Positions 5,773-14,742 of a stretch of 27,950 nucleotides of DNA are shown here, piece by piece (positions within the stretch are counted from its first letter, which is position 1; the number at the start of each line of letters is the position of its first letter). This stretch comes from CAZADA01 sp964568975. Lineage in GTDB: Bacteria > Pseudomonadota > Alphaproteobacteria > Caulobacterales > Maricaulaceae. Made by a program: the position numbers and the translations under genes. The DNA lies in the NCBI GenBank assembly GCA_964568975.1, contig CAZMSO010000034.1, positions 1-27,950 on the forward strand. Direction: 5' to 3'. A model generated the notes under the pieces. That model saw nothing but the letters and a program-made list of their open reading frames with translations. It had not been told where the DNA came from and made no database searches.

Positions 5773-8177
5773 CCCGGCTTGCGCCGTGATTTGCCGCCGG
5801 CTTTCGCACGTCCCCGGCGGGGCTTGGCGCTGCGATGGCCGGTGGGGCCGGCGCCGCGATTGCGCGCGCCTTGCGGACGGCCTTTGCGATGGCGCGTTTG
5901 AGGGCCGGGTTCGGGCGGGGTTTCCAATTCGAAAAGGAGGCCGCCGGTGAGCGGCGTCGCTTCCACTAAACGCGCCTCCACCCGCATGCCAAGGCGATAG
6001 CGACCGCCCGTCTCCTCGCCCACCAAAGCCTGCGCGGCGGGGTCGTGGCGGAAATACTCCAGCCCCAGCCGGCTCACCGGCGCGAGGCCGTCGGCGCCCG
6101 TTTCGTCCAAGCGGATAAAGCAGCCGGCGCGGGTGATTCCGGTGATGCGAGCCTGGAATACTGTGTCCACGCGCTCGGCCAGATAGGCGGCGAGATAGCG
6201 GTCGCTGGCGTCACGTTCGGCGGCCATGGCGCGCCGTTCGGTGAAGGAGACACGCTCGGCCACACCGTCCAGGCGCACGACGTCCTCGTCGGCCAAACCG
6301 TCGCGACGCGGATCAGGGCCGAGGCCGAGTGCGCGGATCAGCGCTCGGTGCACGATGAGATCGGCATAGCGGCGAATGGGGGAGGTAAAATGCGCATAAC
6401 GCTGCAGATTGAGGCCGAAATGCCCGATATTGTCGGGGTTGTAGACCGCCTGAGCTTGGCTGCGCAGCACCATCTCGCCCACCGCATCGGCATGTTTGGC
6501 TTTGTCGTCGGCCGCCCCATCGCCGCCGGCGCTGCGCGCCTTCTTCAGCAAATGATTGAAGCGTTTTGGCGTGGCGGGCTCGGCCTTGTTCCAAGACAGG
6601 CCGACAGTGGGCAAGAAATCCGCCAGCATGGCGAGCTTTTCCCGGCTCGGCGCGTCATGGATACGGTAAATCAAGGCGCTGCGTTTGCTTTCAAGCGTCT
6701 CGGCCGCGCATACATTGGCGAGGATCATAAACTCCTCAATCAGCCGGTGGGCGTCGAAGCGGTCGCGCAGGGTGATCTGCGCCACTTTGCCGTCGGCGCC
6801 AATCCGCACGCGCCGCTCGGGCATGTCCAGATCCAAGGGCGCGCGCGCCGCACGAGCCTTGGAGACGGCGCGATAGGCCGCCCAAAGCGGCTTCAACACT
6901 GGCTCCAACAGGGGCTTGGCGGCTGCGTCCGGCTTGCCGTCAATGGCGGCTTGGGCCTGGCCATAGCTCAGCTTGGCGGCCGAACGCATGGTGGCGCGTA
7001 AGAATTGGTGGCGGGTTTTCTGGCCGTTTTTGTCGAACACCATGCGCACCGCAAGACAGGGGCGCTTTTGTTTTTCCTTCAAAGAACACAGATCGGTGGA
7101 CAGTCTTTCCGGCAACATGGGCACCACCCGGTCGGGGAAGTACACCGAATTGCCCCGCTCAAGCGCTCCGCGATCCAGGGCCGAACCCGGCGTCACATAG
7201 GCCGCCACATCGGCGATGGCGACGATCACCACATGCCCGCCTGGGTTTTTGGCGTCCTCATCCGGCGCGGCCCACACGGCGTCGTCATGGTCGCGCGCAT
7301 CCTCAGGATCGATGGTGATCAAAGGCACAGCGGTGAGATCGTCGCGCCCCGCCACGCCCGCCGGTTTGGCGGCTTTGGCTTGCGCAAGCTCGGCTTCTGA
7401 AAAACCATCCGGGATCCCATGCTCATGGATGGCGATGACGCTGGCGGCGCGTGGGGCGTTGGCGTCGCCGACCACTTCCAGGATCTCTGCCGTCTTCAGG
7501 CCATAGCGGCGTTCTTGGTGCGCGGTGACCAGCACCAGGGCGCCCTCGTCCAGGCGGGCCTGGTCCTTGGGCTTCAGCGCCAAACTGTTTTTCAGGTTAC
7601 GGCTGACCGGATCCACCCGCTTGGTTCCGCCGGCGCTTTGCACCACGCCAAGAATGCGCCGCCCATCCTTGCCCAGAGCCTTGATGATTTTCGCCCGCCA
7701 GGCCCCGTCCTTGTCGCGGCTCAGCCGCACCAGCGCCCGATCACCCAGGCCGAGCGCCGGACGTCCCCGGCGGCCATCGGCTTCGCGCGCGGGGATGAGG
7801 ATGTTCGGCCGCTCGCGCCCCTCATCACCGGCGCTGCCTTGGCCCGCCGGGTGCGCGATCAGATCGCCACTGGCGTCACGCTCGATAACTTCCACCATGG
7901 TCACCGGCGGCAGATCATCGGCGGTGATGAAGGCGCGCCGGCCAGAGCGGCGGATATGACCGTCGCTCTCCAGCGTGCGCAGCAGCGTCTTCAGCTCCGT
8001 TTTTTGCTCCGCGTCGAGGCCGAGCACGCGGGCGATTTCGCGCTTGCCATAGCTAGGATGGGCGCGCAGCACACGCAGCACCGCCTCCCGATCCAGCTCA
8101 CGGGCGAGCGTTGGGGCAGGTTCTGCAGGGGCCGGAGAATTCGGGGACGCCACAGCGTCGTCGCGCGCATCGCTCAT
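5769..8177 (-). CDS. rnr: Ribonuclease R (3'-5' exoribonuclease, about 802 aa)
   Basis: The ATG at 8177 (MSDARDDAVAS) is chosen over an upstream TTG-type extension that would add 32 basic, low-complexity residues. Domains in order: an N-terminal winged-helix (REAVLRVLRAHPSYGKREIA), cold-shock-type OB domains, then the RNB catalytic domain with the Mg2+-binding motif IDPEDARDHDDAVW near residues 285-298. A C-terminal S1 domain follows (VFQARITGITRAGCFIRLDE). A strongly basic tail of about 40 residues ends the protein and probably binds RNA. RNase R degrades structured RNA, including rRNA and tmRNA-tagged mRNA. The gene overlaps the Nudix gene by 4 bp. It lies 122 bp from dapD, with which it could share a transcript. 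Confidence 0.97.
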   Translation of the reverse strand: MSDARDDAVASPNSPAPAEPAPTLARELDREAVLRVLRAHPSYGKREIARVLGLDAEQKTELKTLLRTLESDGHIRRSGRRAFITADDLPPVTMVEVIERDASGDLIAHPAGQGSAGDEGRERPNILIPAREADGRRGRPALGLGDRALVRLSRDKDGAWRAKIIKALGKDGRRILGVVQSAGGTKRVDPVSRNLKNSLALKPKDQARLDEGALVLVTAHQERRYGLKTAEILEVVGDANAPRAASVIAIHEHGIPDGFSEAELAQAKAAKPAGVAGRDDLTAVPLITIDPEDARDHDDAVWAAPDEDAKNPGGHVVIVAIADVAAYVTPGSALDRGALERGNSVYFPDRVVPMLPERLSTDLCSLKEKQKRPCLAVRMVFDKNGQKTRHQFLRATMRSAAKLSYGQAQAAIDGKPDAAAKPLLEPVLKPLWAAYRAVSKARAARAPLDLDMPERRVRIGADGKVAQITLRDRFDAHRLIEEFMILANVCAAETLESKRSALIYRIHDAPSREKLAMLADFLPTVGLSWNKAEPATPKRFNHLLKKARSAGGDGAADDKAKHADAVGEMVLRSQAQAVYNPDNIGHFGLNLQRYAHFTSPIRRYADLIVHRALIRALGLGPDPRRDGLADEDVVRLDGVAERVSFTERRAMAAERDASDRYLAAYLAERVDTVFQARITGITRAGCFIRLDETGADGLAPVSRLGLEYFRHDPAAQALVGEETGGRYRLGMRVEARLVEATPLTGGLLFELETPPEPGPQTRHRKGRPQGARNRGAGPTGHRSAKPRRGRAKAGGKSRRKPG

Positions 8178-8299
8178 GGGCGCACATCTAACCTGATCCG
8201 GCGCCGTTTGTCGCCCATGGCGGCGACGGGGCGCGGGCGAACCGCGCGACGCGCGCGGCGCTCCAGTGTCCACCGGACGTGCTCGCCGGCGGGCTCAGC

Positions 8300-9157
8300 C
8301 TAATCGCGCAGCAAGACGTTGAGCGCCGTCTTGGCGCGGGTTTGAGCGTCGACGCGCTTGACGATCACCGCGCACGCCAGGCTCGGCCCGCCGTTGGGAT
8401 CAGGCAGGGTTCCCGGCACGACAACGCTATAGCTCGGCACTTCGCCATAGCTGATGGCGCCGCTGGCGCGATCGACGATTTTCGTCGAGGCGCCGAGGAA
8501 AACACCCATGGAGATCACTGCGCCCTCGCGCACAATGACGCCCTCAGCCACTTCGGAGCGGGCGCCGATGAACACATCATCTTCAATGATGACGGGCGTC
8601 GCCTGCAGCGGCTCCAACACCCCGCCAATGCCCACGCCGCCAGAGATGTGGCAGCGCGCGCCGATTTGCGCGCAGGAGCCGATGGTGGCCCAAGTGTCCA
8701 CCATGGCCCCTTCGCCCACATAGGCCCCGATATTGACATAGCTGGGCATGAGCACAGCGCCGGGCGCGATGTAAGCGCCGCGGCGCACATGGGCGGGGGG
8801 CACCACGCGAAAGCCCGCCTTTTGGAAATCCTCCCGCTCCCAGCCGGAGGTCTTCAACGGTACCTTGTCCCAAAATTGCGCCTGGCGTTTGACATTGGGG
8901 TAGAGCTTCATGTCCAGCAGGCGAAAGCTGAGCAGCACCGCCTTTTTCGCCCACTCATTCACCGTCCAGGCGCCGTCCTCTTGGCGTTCAGCGACGCGCA
9001 CGGCGCCGCTGTCCAGGGCGTCCACGATCTGACCAATGGCCCGCTCGGCCGAAGGATCGCCGCCCGGTTCAATGCGATCACGGCGCTCCCATGCTTCCTC
9101 CACCAGAGAACGGTTGAGGGCGAGGTCCGAGCGGGGCTGGGCGTCAGAGGCGGTCAT
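8300..9157 (-). CDS. dapD: 2,3,4,5-tetrahydropyridine-2,6-dicarboxylate N-succinyltransferase (285 aa)
   Basis: The ATG at 9157 (MTASDAQPRSDLALN) gives the usual family length. A longer frame to 9205 adds residues with no support. An N-terminal helical domain (ALNRSLVEEAWERRD...) is followed by a left-handed beta-helix of hexapeptide repeats (GAYIAPGAVLMPSYVNIGAY, then GEGAMVDTWATIGSCAQIGA and HISGGVGIGGVLEP). The protein transfers succinyl from succinyl-CoA to tetrahydrodipicolinate in the succinylase branch of lysine and meso-diaminopimelate synthesis, which also feeds peptidoglycan. It is a trimer in known homologues. It lies just downstream of a HAD nucleotidase, a pairing common in Alphaproteobacteria. 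Confidence 0.97.
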   Translation of the reverse strand: MTASDAQPRSDLALNRSLVEEAWERRDRIEPGGDPSAERAIGQIVDALDSGAVRVAERQEDGAWTVNEWAKKAVLLSFRLLDMKLYPNVKRQAQFWDKVPLKTSGWEREDFQKAGFRVVPPAHVRRGAYIAPGAVLMPSYVNIGAYVGEGAMVDTWATIGSCAQIGARCHISGGVGIGGVLEPLQATPVIIEDDVFIGARSEVAEGVIVREGAVISMGVFLGASTKIVDRASGAISYGEVPSYSVVVPGTLPDPNGGPSLACAVIVKRVDAQTRAKTALNVLLRD

Positions 9158-9246
9158 GGCGAAAGGCTCCGATGGAACGCGAGGCTGCGTGTGCGTATCG
9201 CACACAGGGGTGCGCGTGAAGCGTGCGGCGGCGCTGTGGCTCGCCT

Positions 9247-10077
9247 TTACGCGACGGGCTCGGCGAGGCGCGTGGTGGGGCGGATCTGTGCGTGGGCGGC
9301 CGACCGCTCCGGCGTGTGCGCATCCGACGGGGCGGCGTGCAAGGCCTGGAGGAACCGCGCCAAATCCTGCGTGCGGTGATGGATGTGTTCGGCATCCGGG
9401 TCCGCGTGGGGATCGTCAGGGTGGCGGGCGTCAGCAAGGGCTTCCACCAAAACCGTGGTGAAACCCAAAGCGTGGGGCGTCTCCAAATTGCGCGGCATGT
9501 CTTCGAACATGGCGGCGCGCTGAGGGTCGACGCCATGCTGATCCAAGAAGCGGTGATACGCGTCCGCTTTGGGCTTGGGCGCATAGCCGGCGTCGGCAAT
9601 GTCGAACACGCCGTCGAACAAATCCGCCAGCCCGCGCGCGGCTGTGACCCGGCTCACATGGGCGCGGCAGCTGTTGGTGAACACCAGCTTGCGTCCCGGC
9701 AGCCGCGCAATGGCGTCGCGCAAGACGGCGCAGGCCTCCAACACCGAGACGTCCACATCGTGCACGAAGTCCAAAAACGCCTCCGGCGCCACGGCGTGCT
9801 CGCGCATCAAGCCGTTCAAGGTGGCGCCATGCTCATGGTAATAGTGAATGCGCAAGCGGCGCGCTTCGGCGCGATCCACGTCCAGCGCTCGCGCCACAAA
9901 GGTCTCTATGCGCCGGTCCATCTCGGCGTAGAACGTTTGTCCCGCTGGATAGAGCGTGTTGTCGAGATCAAACACCCAGCTCTCAATATGCGCCCAAGCC
10001 GTGCTGGCGATCGGCGATGTTGGCAAGGGCGCGCCGCCGTCGGCTGCGGTGTGATCGGGGCTGGGCGCAAGGGTCAT
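9247..10077 (-). CDS. HAD-family pyrimidine 5'-nucleotidase (276 aa)
   Basis: The HAD motif I, VFDLDNTLYP, lies at residues 35-44 (nucleophile D37, acid/base D39). Motif II is LVFTNS, motif III lies in APKPKADAYHRFL, and motif IV is AAMFEDMPRNL. The DNTLYP variant with a helical cap is typical of the SDT1/pyrimidine 5'-nucleotidase subgroup, which dephosphorylates UMP/CMP-like nucleotides. The first 30 residues are Ala/Pro-rich and non-conserved. The start ATG overlaps the stop of the DUF1036 gene by 4 bp. Exact substrate preference cannot be read from sequence. Confidence 0.9.
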   Translation of the reverse strand: MTLAPSPDHTAADGGAPLPTSPIASTAWAHIESWVFDLDNTLYPAGQTFYAEMDRRIETFVARALDVDRAEARRLRIHYYHEHGATLNGLMREHAVAPEAFLDFVHDVDVSVLEACAVLRDAIARLPGRKLVFTNSCRAHVSRVTAARGLADLFDGVFDIADAGYAPKPKADAYHRFLDQHGVDPQRAAMFEDMPRNLETPHALGFTTVLVEALADARHPDDPHADPDAEHIHHRTQDLARFLQALHAAPSDAHTPERSAAHAQIRPTTRLAEPVA

Positions 10078-11189
10078 GGCGTTGCGTCAATGCGGACTGG
10101 CTCGGCGAAGTCCTGGGTTTGGAACTCGACGAGGGCTGCGCCCTCATCATTGGGCTCGACGCGGATGAAGCGGCCTTCATCAAAACCGCGCCGCTGGCAA
10201 TTATTGCGTCCGGGAATGGCGAAGCGGGTCTGGGCGATGCAGAAATTCTCCTCGCCCTCCCTCAGAGGGCGGGGCCCGCGCTCGTCCTTTTTGTCCGCAT
10301 ACACATAATAGGCGGACTGATCCAACGCTTCATCCACCACCAAAGCGCACTCCTCCGTCTCCAGAGGCCACCAACCACGGGATTCCCAGGCGCGGTCAAC
10401 ACGTAAGGCCATGGCCGCCCACACCACGGCGTCGGAGCGGTTGCACAACCGCAGGCCCCGATCGTCTTCGCGGCGCGCGGCGGCGTCGGCCAACAAATCG
10501 ATAAGCTGCGGATAGGGCGGGCGGCTGGCTTCACCAATGTCGGACAAAAACGCGCTCACCGCCCGGTCGGTGCGTCGCCCCGGCACGCCGTCAATGCGGC
10601 TGGTGTCATAATAGCCGGCGTCGGCCAGCAGGCGTTGCAAGCCATAGGTTTGCACATTGCGGCTGCTGATGCCGCGCTGGGGCGTGGCCGGCTCAACCAG
10701 GCGCGTGTTCCAGGGCGATCCGCCCACCGTGATGGCGGAAAACAGCTGTGTCACCGCGCCGGCGTTTTCGCACACGCTGGTGCTGGACAAGAAAAAGCTG
10801 CTCTCCGCCTCATCCACGCATAGGGGTTTGTTGCCGGACCATTCTCGGCGGCCGCCGCGGTGCACCGCCGAGGAGCGCGCGTAAAGGTAGTAGATGCCCG
10901 GCGGCACATCCCCCTCAATGGCGAGCGCCGACTCGCCTGGGCGCACGCGCAGCCACCCTTCGCTCCAGATTTCGCTGCCTTCCTGGTAGCCGATGGCGAT
11001 CTCCAAGATGAAGCGGGATTGGTTTTCCACCCGCCATTGCGCGTGCGCGGGCGCGCTGGCGGCCATTATGGCGCTGAGCGCCGCGAGCAGGCCGACTGCT
11101 ATCGTGCGTCCCGCCGTGATTCGCCGGCGCGTTGCGTCTTGCGTCGCCCTGGCCCAGGCCTTGGTCCTGCTCATGATCCCGTCCGTCAT
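10074..11189 (-). CDS. Secreted protein with two DUF1036 domains (about 371 aa)
   Basis: The frame opens at 11249, deep inside engB. The starts at 11189 (MTDGIM) or 11174 (MSRTKAW) are more likely, and both precede a signal peptide ending in ASAPAHA-Q. The mature protein has two copies of a DUF1036-like module: one begins QWRVENQSRFILEIAIGY and the other LRLCNRSDAVVWAAMAL. Each copy has a GWW/GWL...PGE or ETEEC motif and a tyrosine-rich YYLYA/YYVYA strand. A linker between them resembles a peptidoglycan-binding-like helix region (YGLQRLLADAGYYDTSRIDG...RTDRAVSAFL). DUF1036 proteins are periplasmic and of unknown function. The gene lies between engB and the nucleotidase in one operon-like run. 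Confidence 0.85.
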   Translation of the reverse strand: MTDGIMSRTKAWARATQDATRRRITAGRTIAVGLLAALSAIMAASAPAHAQWRVENQSRFILEIAIGYQEGSEIWSEGWLRVRPGESALAIEGDVPPGIYYLYARSSAVHRGGRREWSGNKPLCVDEAESSFFLSSTSVCENAGAVTQLFSAITVGGSPWNTRLVEPATPQRGISSRNVQTYGLQRLLADAGYYDTSRIDGVPGRRTDRAVSAFLSDIGEASRPPYPQLIDLLADAAARREDDRGLRLCNRSDAVVWAAMALRVDRAWESRGWWPLETEECALVVDEALDQSAYYVYADKKDERGPRPLREGEENFCIAQTRFAIPGRNNCQRRGFDEGRFIRVEPNDEGAALVEFQTQDFAEPVRIDATP

Positions 11190-11193
11190 ACGC

Positions 11194-11922
11194 CTACAGC
11201 GCCCCGCCTGATCCCGTGGCAGGGGAAGCGTCAAACGCCGCGGCGTCAAGCCGGGGGGTGCAGAGCGCGGCGATCTCGGCGCGCAAGCCGTCCAGCCCGA
11301 GCCGCTTCGCCGCCGAGGTGGTGAGGATATGCGGATGCGCCGCGGGGCGTTTGGCGATGCGGGCGTGGGTTTTGCTGAGCAAGACGGGGTGCTCCGCGGG
11401 TTTGCACTTGTCGAGCTTGGTGAGCGTGACCTGGTAGGCCACGGCGGCGGTGTCTAACGCGTCCATCACCGCCTCATCGGCCGCCGTCAGCCCCCGCCGC
11501 GAATCGATCAGCAGGAACACGCGCTTCAGCCGGGCTCGGCCGCGCAAATAATCACGGGTGAGGGCGGTCCAGCGGTCCACCACCGTCTTCGGCGCTTTGG
11601 CGAAACCGTAACCGGGCAAGTCCACCACATGCACACGGTCGTCCAGCAGGAAGAAATTGAGTTCGCGCGTGCGTCCCGGCTCATTGGAGGCGCGCGCGAG
11701 CCCCTTGCGGTTCACCAAGGCGTTGATGAGGCTCGATTTGCCGACATTGGAGCGGCCCGCGAAGGCGACTTCCGGCAGGTCCGCCGTGGGCAACTGGCTC
11801 AGCTGCGCGACGCCCAGCACGAAGGACACGGGCCGCGCGAAGAGGCGGCGCCCTGCCTCCAGCGCCGCCGCACTGGGCTCCAGCACCGGCGCTAGGACGG
11901 GCGGGGGCGCGTCAGCCGCCAT
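11194..11922 (-). CDS. engB: Ribosome biogenesis GTP-binding protein EngB/YihA (242 aa)
   Basis: This is a TRAFAC GTPase. The P-loop GRSNVGKSS lies at residues 56-64, G2 is in EPGRTREL, G3 is DLPGYGFAK, G4 is TKLDK and the G5 region is LTTSAAKRLG. EngB helps late assembly of the 50S subunit and is essential in many bacteria. Its start overlaps the yidC stop by 11 bp, and the downstream DUF1036 frame begins at or inside its end, so rnpA-yidC-engB-DUF1036-nucleotidase read as one operon. The 25-residue N-terminal extension is Ala/Pro-rich. The C-terminal tail is also low-complexity. Confidence 0.96.
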   Translation of the reverse strand: MAADAPPPVLAPVLEPSAAALEAGRRLFARPVSFVLGVAQLSQLPTADLPEVAFAGRSNVGKSSLINALVNRKGLARASNEPGRTRELNFFLLDDRVHVVDLPGYGFAKAPKTVVDRWTALTRDYLRGRARLKRVFLLIDSRRGLTAADEAVMDALDTAAVAYQVTLTKLDKCKPAEHPVLLSKTHARIAKRPAAHPHILTTSAAKRLGLDGLRAEIAALCTPRLDAAAFDASPATGSGGAL

Positions 11923-13930
11923 CGGCCCCGCGGCCGCCGGGCTTGGCTTCCCCGCCTCGGGCCCGCCCCGCCAGCTTGCCCAGTCGCTGGCGCACGCCGT
12001 CGGTGACGCTCGCCACGCTCAGCTCCCCCGATCGGATGCGCTTATAGGTCTTGGACATCCACGTGCCGATGGGCGTGTCCACCCCCTGGCGACGCACGAT
12101 GACATATTGCTGGGCGAAGGAGAGGATGTTGTTCCACGTCCAGTAAATCACCAGGCCAGCGGCGAATTGCGCCAAAAAGAACATAAAAATCAACGGCATG
12201 AAGGCGAAGATTTTCGCTTGGATCGGGTCCGGCGGCGGCGGGTTGAGGGTCTGCATCGCCGCCATGGACAGGCCCATCAGAAGCGGCCACACGCCAATGG
12301 CGAGAATGCCGCCCAAGATCGGCCAGCCGGACGGATCATAGGGCAGCAACCCGAACAGGTTCCAAATGTTGGTGGGATCCGGCGCGGACATGTCCTGGAT
12401 CCAGCCAAAGAATGGCGCATGACGCATTTCAATGGTGATGAACAGTGTTTTATAGAGCGCAAAGAACACAATCATTTGTGGGATCAGGGGGAGACAACCC
12501 GCGGCGGGATTGACCTTTTCTTTGCGGTACAGCTCGATGAGTTCTTGCTGTTGGCGCTGGGGGTCATCCTTATAGCGCTCGCGCAGTTGCGTCATCTTCG
12601 GCGTGATCGCCTTCATCCGCGCCATGGATTTGTAAGACATATTGGCGATGGGGAAGAAGATCAGCTTCACCACCACGGTCAGCATCAAAATCGCCAGGCC
12701 AAAATTGCCGAACCAGAGCCCGAAATAATGAAGGCCGGCATGGATGGGTTTGGTGAAAAACCAAAACATGCCCCAATCAATGGCCTTTTCTAGATCGGTG
12801 ATGCCAAAGGTGTCGCGATATTCGCGCAGCAATTCCGCTTGCTTGGCGCCGGCGAAGAGACGCGAATGCAGCTCCAGCCCTTCGCCGGCTGCGATCACCA
12901 CCGGATCGGCCCAAACGATGTTCTCATAAACTTCGGGACGGCCGGCCACCGCGGGTTTCACGAACATCTGTCCGGTGACGGAGAGGGCTTGTCCGCCGGC
13001 GCCGGGCGCATCGGGGTCCGGGGCGGTATCGGCCATGTGCACGCCCGTGGGGGGGATGAGTGCGGCCAACCAATATTTGTCGGTGAAGCCGAGCCAGCCG
13101 CCGACGCTTTGGGCTTGCTCCGCCGGCGCGGCGCCAGCCTTCTCCTGATCGTTGCGCAAGCGCTTGTACTTGCGCATCACCAGCGTCTCGTCGAGCACGC
13201 CGACCGAGCCTTCGTGCAGGATCATGAAGTTGGTGAGATCCGGCGGCACGCCATGGCGGCGCGCGACGCCGTAATGTTGCAGTTGGACGGCGGCGTCGGT
13301 GCGGTTGAACACCGCATCCTTGATGGTGAACATGTAGTCTTCATCCACCAAGATGGTGCGGCGAAAGTGCAGCGCGCCGTCGGGCGTATCGTAAAACAGC
13401 ACCAAGGGACGGCCGGGGGCGAGCGTCCCACCCTCCATCACCTGCCAGGGCGTGTCGCCTTTGACCACAAACTCACCCGGCCGACCGCCGGCGCCGGGCA
13501 CCGTGGGATCGCCGCCATCAAAGCGCCGCCAGCCATGGAAGGCGTAATAAGCGTGGTCGGCCGCGCGGGGACGGAACAGCACCACCGGCGCGCTGTCTTC
13601 ATCCACTTCCTGACGGTAGTTCAACAACTCCAAATCGTCGAACATCGCTCCTTCCAGACGCACAGACCCGGACAAGGACGGCGTGCGCACGGGAATGGAC
13701 GCGCGTGCAGCCAGGGCTGCTTCGCGGCTTAAGCCGGAGGAGGGGGCGGCGGTAACGCCGCTTTGGGGCGTGTCTAGGGTGTCGCCCGCCTGTTGTGTCG
13801 CTGCGGCCTCGGCGGCTTGGCGGGCTTCCTCGGCCTCGCGCTGGGCGGGGACATCGACAAAGACGTAGTACAAGAGGAACACCAGGCCGGCGAGGGCGAT
13901 GGCGAGAAACATGCGGCGCTGGTCGTCCAT
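11912..13930 (-). CDS. yidC: Membrane protein insertase YidC (672 aa)
   Basis: TM1 lies at residues about 6-26 (MFLAIALAGLVFLLYYVFVD), followed by an Ala/Gln-rich linker and the large periplasmic beta-sandwich domain. The conserved five-helix insertase core starts near residue 390, with landmarks LHYFGLWFGNFGLAI, SMARMKAITPKMTQLRERYK, NPAAGCLPLIPQMIVFFALY and IYWTWNNILSFAQQY. A basic cytoplasmic tail follows, as in other Alphaproteobacteria. YidC inserts inner-membrane proteins, alone or with SecYEG. The gene sits 29 bp after rnpA. No yidD-like small gene separates them, unlike in many bacteria. Confidence 0.97.
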   Translation of the reverse strand: MDDQRRMFLAIALAGLVFLLYYVFVDVPAQREAEEARQAAEAAATQQAGDTLDTPQSGVTAAPSSGLSREAALAARASIPVRTPSLSGSVRLEGAMFDDLELLNYRQEVDEDSAPVVLFRPRAADHAYYAFHGWRRFDGGDPTVPGAGGRPGEFVVKGDTPWQVMEGGTLAPGRPLVLFYDTPDGALHFRRTILVDEDYMFTIKDAVFNRTDAAVQLQHYGVARRHGVPPDLTNFMILHEGSVGVLDETLVMRKYKRLRNDQEKAGAAPAEQAQSVGGWLGFTDKYWLAALIPPTGVHMADTAPDPDAPGAGGQALSVTGQMFVKPAVAGRPEVYENIVWADPVVIAAGEGLELHSRLFAGAKQAELLREYRDTFGITDLEKAIDWGMFWFFTKPIHAGLHYFGLWFGNFGLAILMLTVVVKLIFFPIANMSYKSMARMKAITPKMTQLRERYKDDPQRQQQELIELYRKEKVNPAAGCLPLIPQMIVFFALYKTLFITIEMRHAPFFGWIQDMSAPDPTNIWNLFGLLPYDPSGWPILGGILAIGVWPLLMGLSMAAMQTLNPPPPDPIQAKIFAFMPLIFMFFLAQFAAGLVIYWTWNNILSFAQQYVIVRRQGVDTPIGTWMSKTYKRIRSGELSVASVTDGVRQRLGKLAGRARGGEAKPGGRGADGG

Positions 13931-13959
13931 GCGGCCTTCTCGTGTCGATGGCGCAGCGA

Positions 13960-14442
13960 TTAAACGCGACGGCGCGGGGGCCGACGTGTGGGCGCGTCGC
14001 CGACGCCCGGCGCGGCGGACGTCTCCAAAGCAGAATGCGCCGCTGAGCCTGACTCAGCCGCGCCTGAACGCAGGGTTATCAATGCGCTTTTGACATCGTC
14101 AAGCAGGCGCGCCCATTCAAGGTCTGCGGTGTCGCGCCGGGCGATCAAAACATAGTCGGTCCCGGCATGGGCGTGGTGGGGCGCCAGAACGCGTATCGCC
14201 TCGCGCAGACGGCGCTTGGCGCGATTGCGCTGCACGGCGCCGCCGATTTTTTTTGTGGCGGTGAACCCAAAACGCGCCGGACCGTCATCCTCGCGGCGGC
14301 GCGCTTGGAGCACGACGGCGCGCCGGGCGGTGCGCGCGGCTTTCGCGGCTTTCAAGAATTCGCTTCGCTTTTTGAGGCGCGGCGGCGGGGGGCCGGCGGT
14401 TGGAAGGTCGTGAGCCTCACAGGCAGGGCGCGGCGGACGCAC
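13960..14442 (-). CDS. rnpA: Ribonuclease P protein component (about 160 aa)
   Basis: The core is RLKKRSEFLKAAKAARTARR, ARFGFTATKKIGGAVQRNRA and KRRLREAIRVL. The RNR motif and flanking basic residues contact the P RNA and the 5' leader of pre-tRNA. The frame is open back to 14619, across the whole rpmH gene. The realistic starts are GTG at 14442 (chosen, 11 bp past the rpmH stop) or TTG at 14457 overlapping that stop. Neither has a strong ribosome site, so translation may be coupled to rpmH. Both the N-terminus (Pro-rich, about 20 residues) and the C-terminus (about 35 residues, ending in a basic tail) are longer than usual. Confidence 0.93.
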   Translation of the reverse strand: MRPPRPACEAHDLPTAGPPPPRLKKRSEFLKAAKAARTARRAVVLQARRREDDGPARFGFTATKKIGGAVQRNRAKRRLREAIRVLAPHHAHAGTDYVLIARRDTADLEWARLLDDVKSALITLRSGAAESGSAAHSALETSAAPGVGDAPTRRPPRRRV

Positions 14443-14453
14443 CTCAGCGCCGC

Positions 14454-14588
14454 TCAAGCGGAGAGTTCTTTGCGCCCACGTTGACGCCGGCGCGCCAGGA
14501 TTTTCCGACCATTTTTGGTCGCCATACGGGCGCGAAATCCATGGCGGCGCTTGCGCACCAGCTTGCTCGGCTGAAAAGTCCGTTTCAC
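14454..14588 (-). CDS. rpmH: 50S ribosomal protein L34 (44 aa), GTG start
   Basis: The minus strand reads (GTG)KRTFQPSKLVRKRRHGFRA, RMATKNGRKILARRRQRGRK and ELSA, a complete L34 of normal length. The start is GTG at 14588. It has a clear GAGGAG ribosome site 9 bases upstream, and no in-frame ATG fits. L34 binds 23S rRNA in the large subunit. A strong promoter lies about 40-70 bp upstream, and rnpA follows within 11 bp or overlaps, as is usual for this pair. Confidence 0.97.
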   Translation of the reverse strand: MKRTFQPSKLVRKRRHGFRARMATKNGRKILARRRQRGRKELSA

Positions 14589-14630
14589 CGCCGTAGGCTC
14601 CTCGGTCGGGTGGTGTCAAAGTAGACCGCG

Positions 14631-14659
14631 CATAGAACGGGTTTGCCCGGCGATGTCAA
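14631..14659 (-). promoter_or_regulatory. Sigma-70-like promoter of rpmH-rnpA
   Basis: Minus-strand TTGACA (14659-14654), a 17-base spacer and TCTATG (14636-14631) lie about 45 bp before the rpmH GTG. The -35 box is perfect and the -10 box is degenerate. Confidence 0.6.
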
Positions 14660-14742
14660 GCAGGCTGGGGGTGAATGGCGCTTAGGATCACTGTCGCGCG
14701 AAAGCGTGGGCGCAGGTCGGCGAATTCAGTTACACAAGCGGT

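Noticed and set aside
6045..8303. Long plus-strand frames opposite rnr
   Set aside because: High-GC antisense shadows of a clearly conserved enzyme.
8279..9379. 366-aa plus-strand frame opposite dapD
   Set aside because: Antisense of the hexapeptide-repeat gene; the residue pattern is imposed by the real frame.
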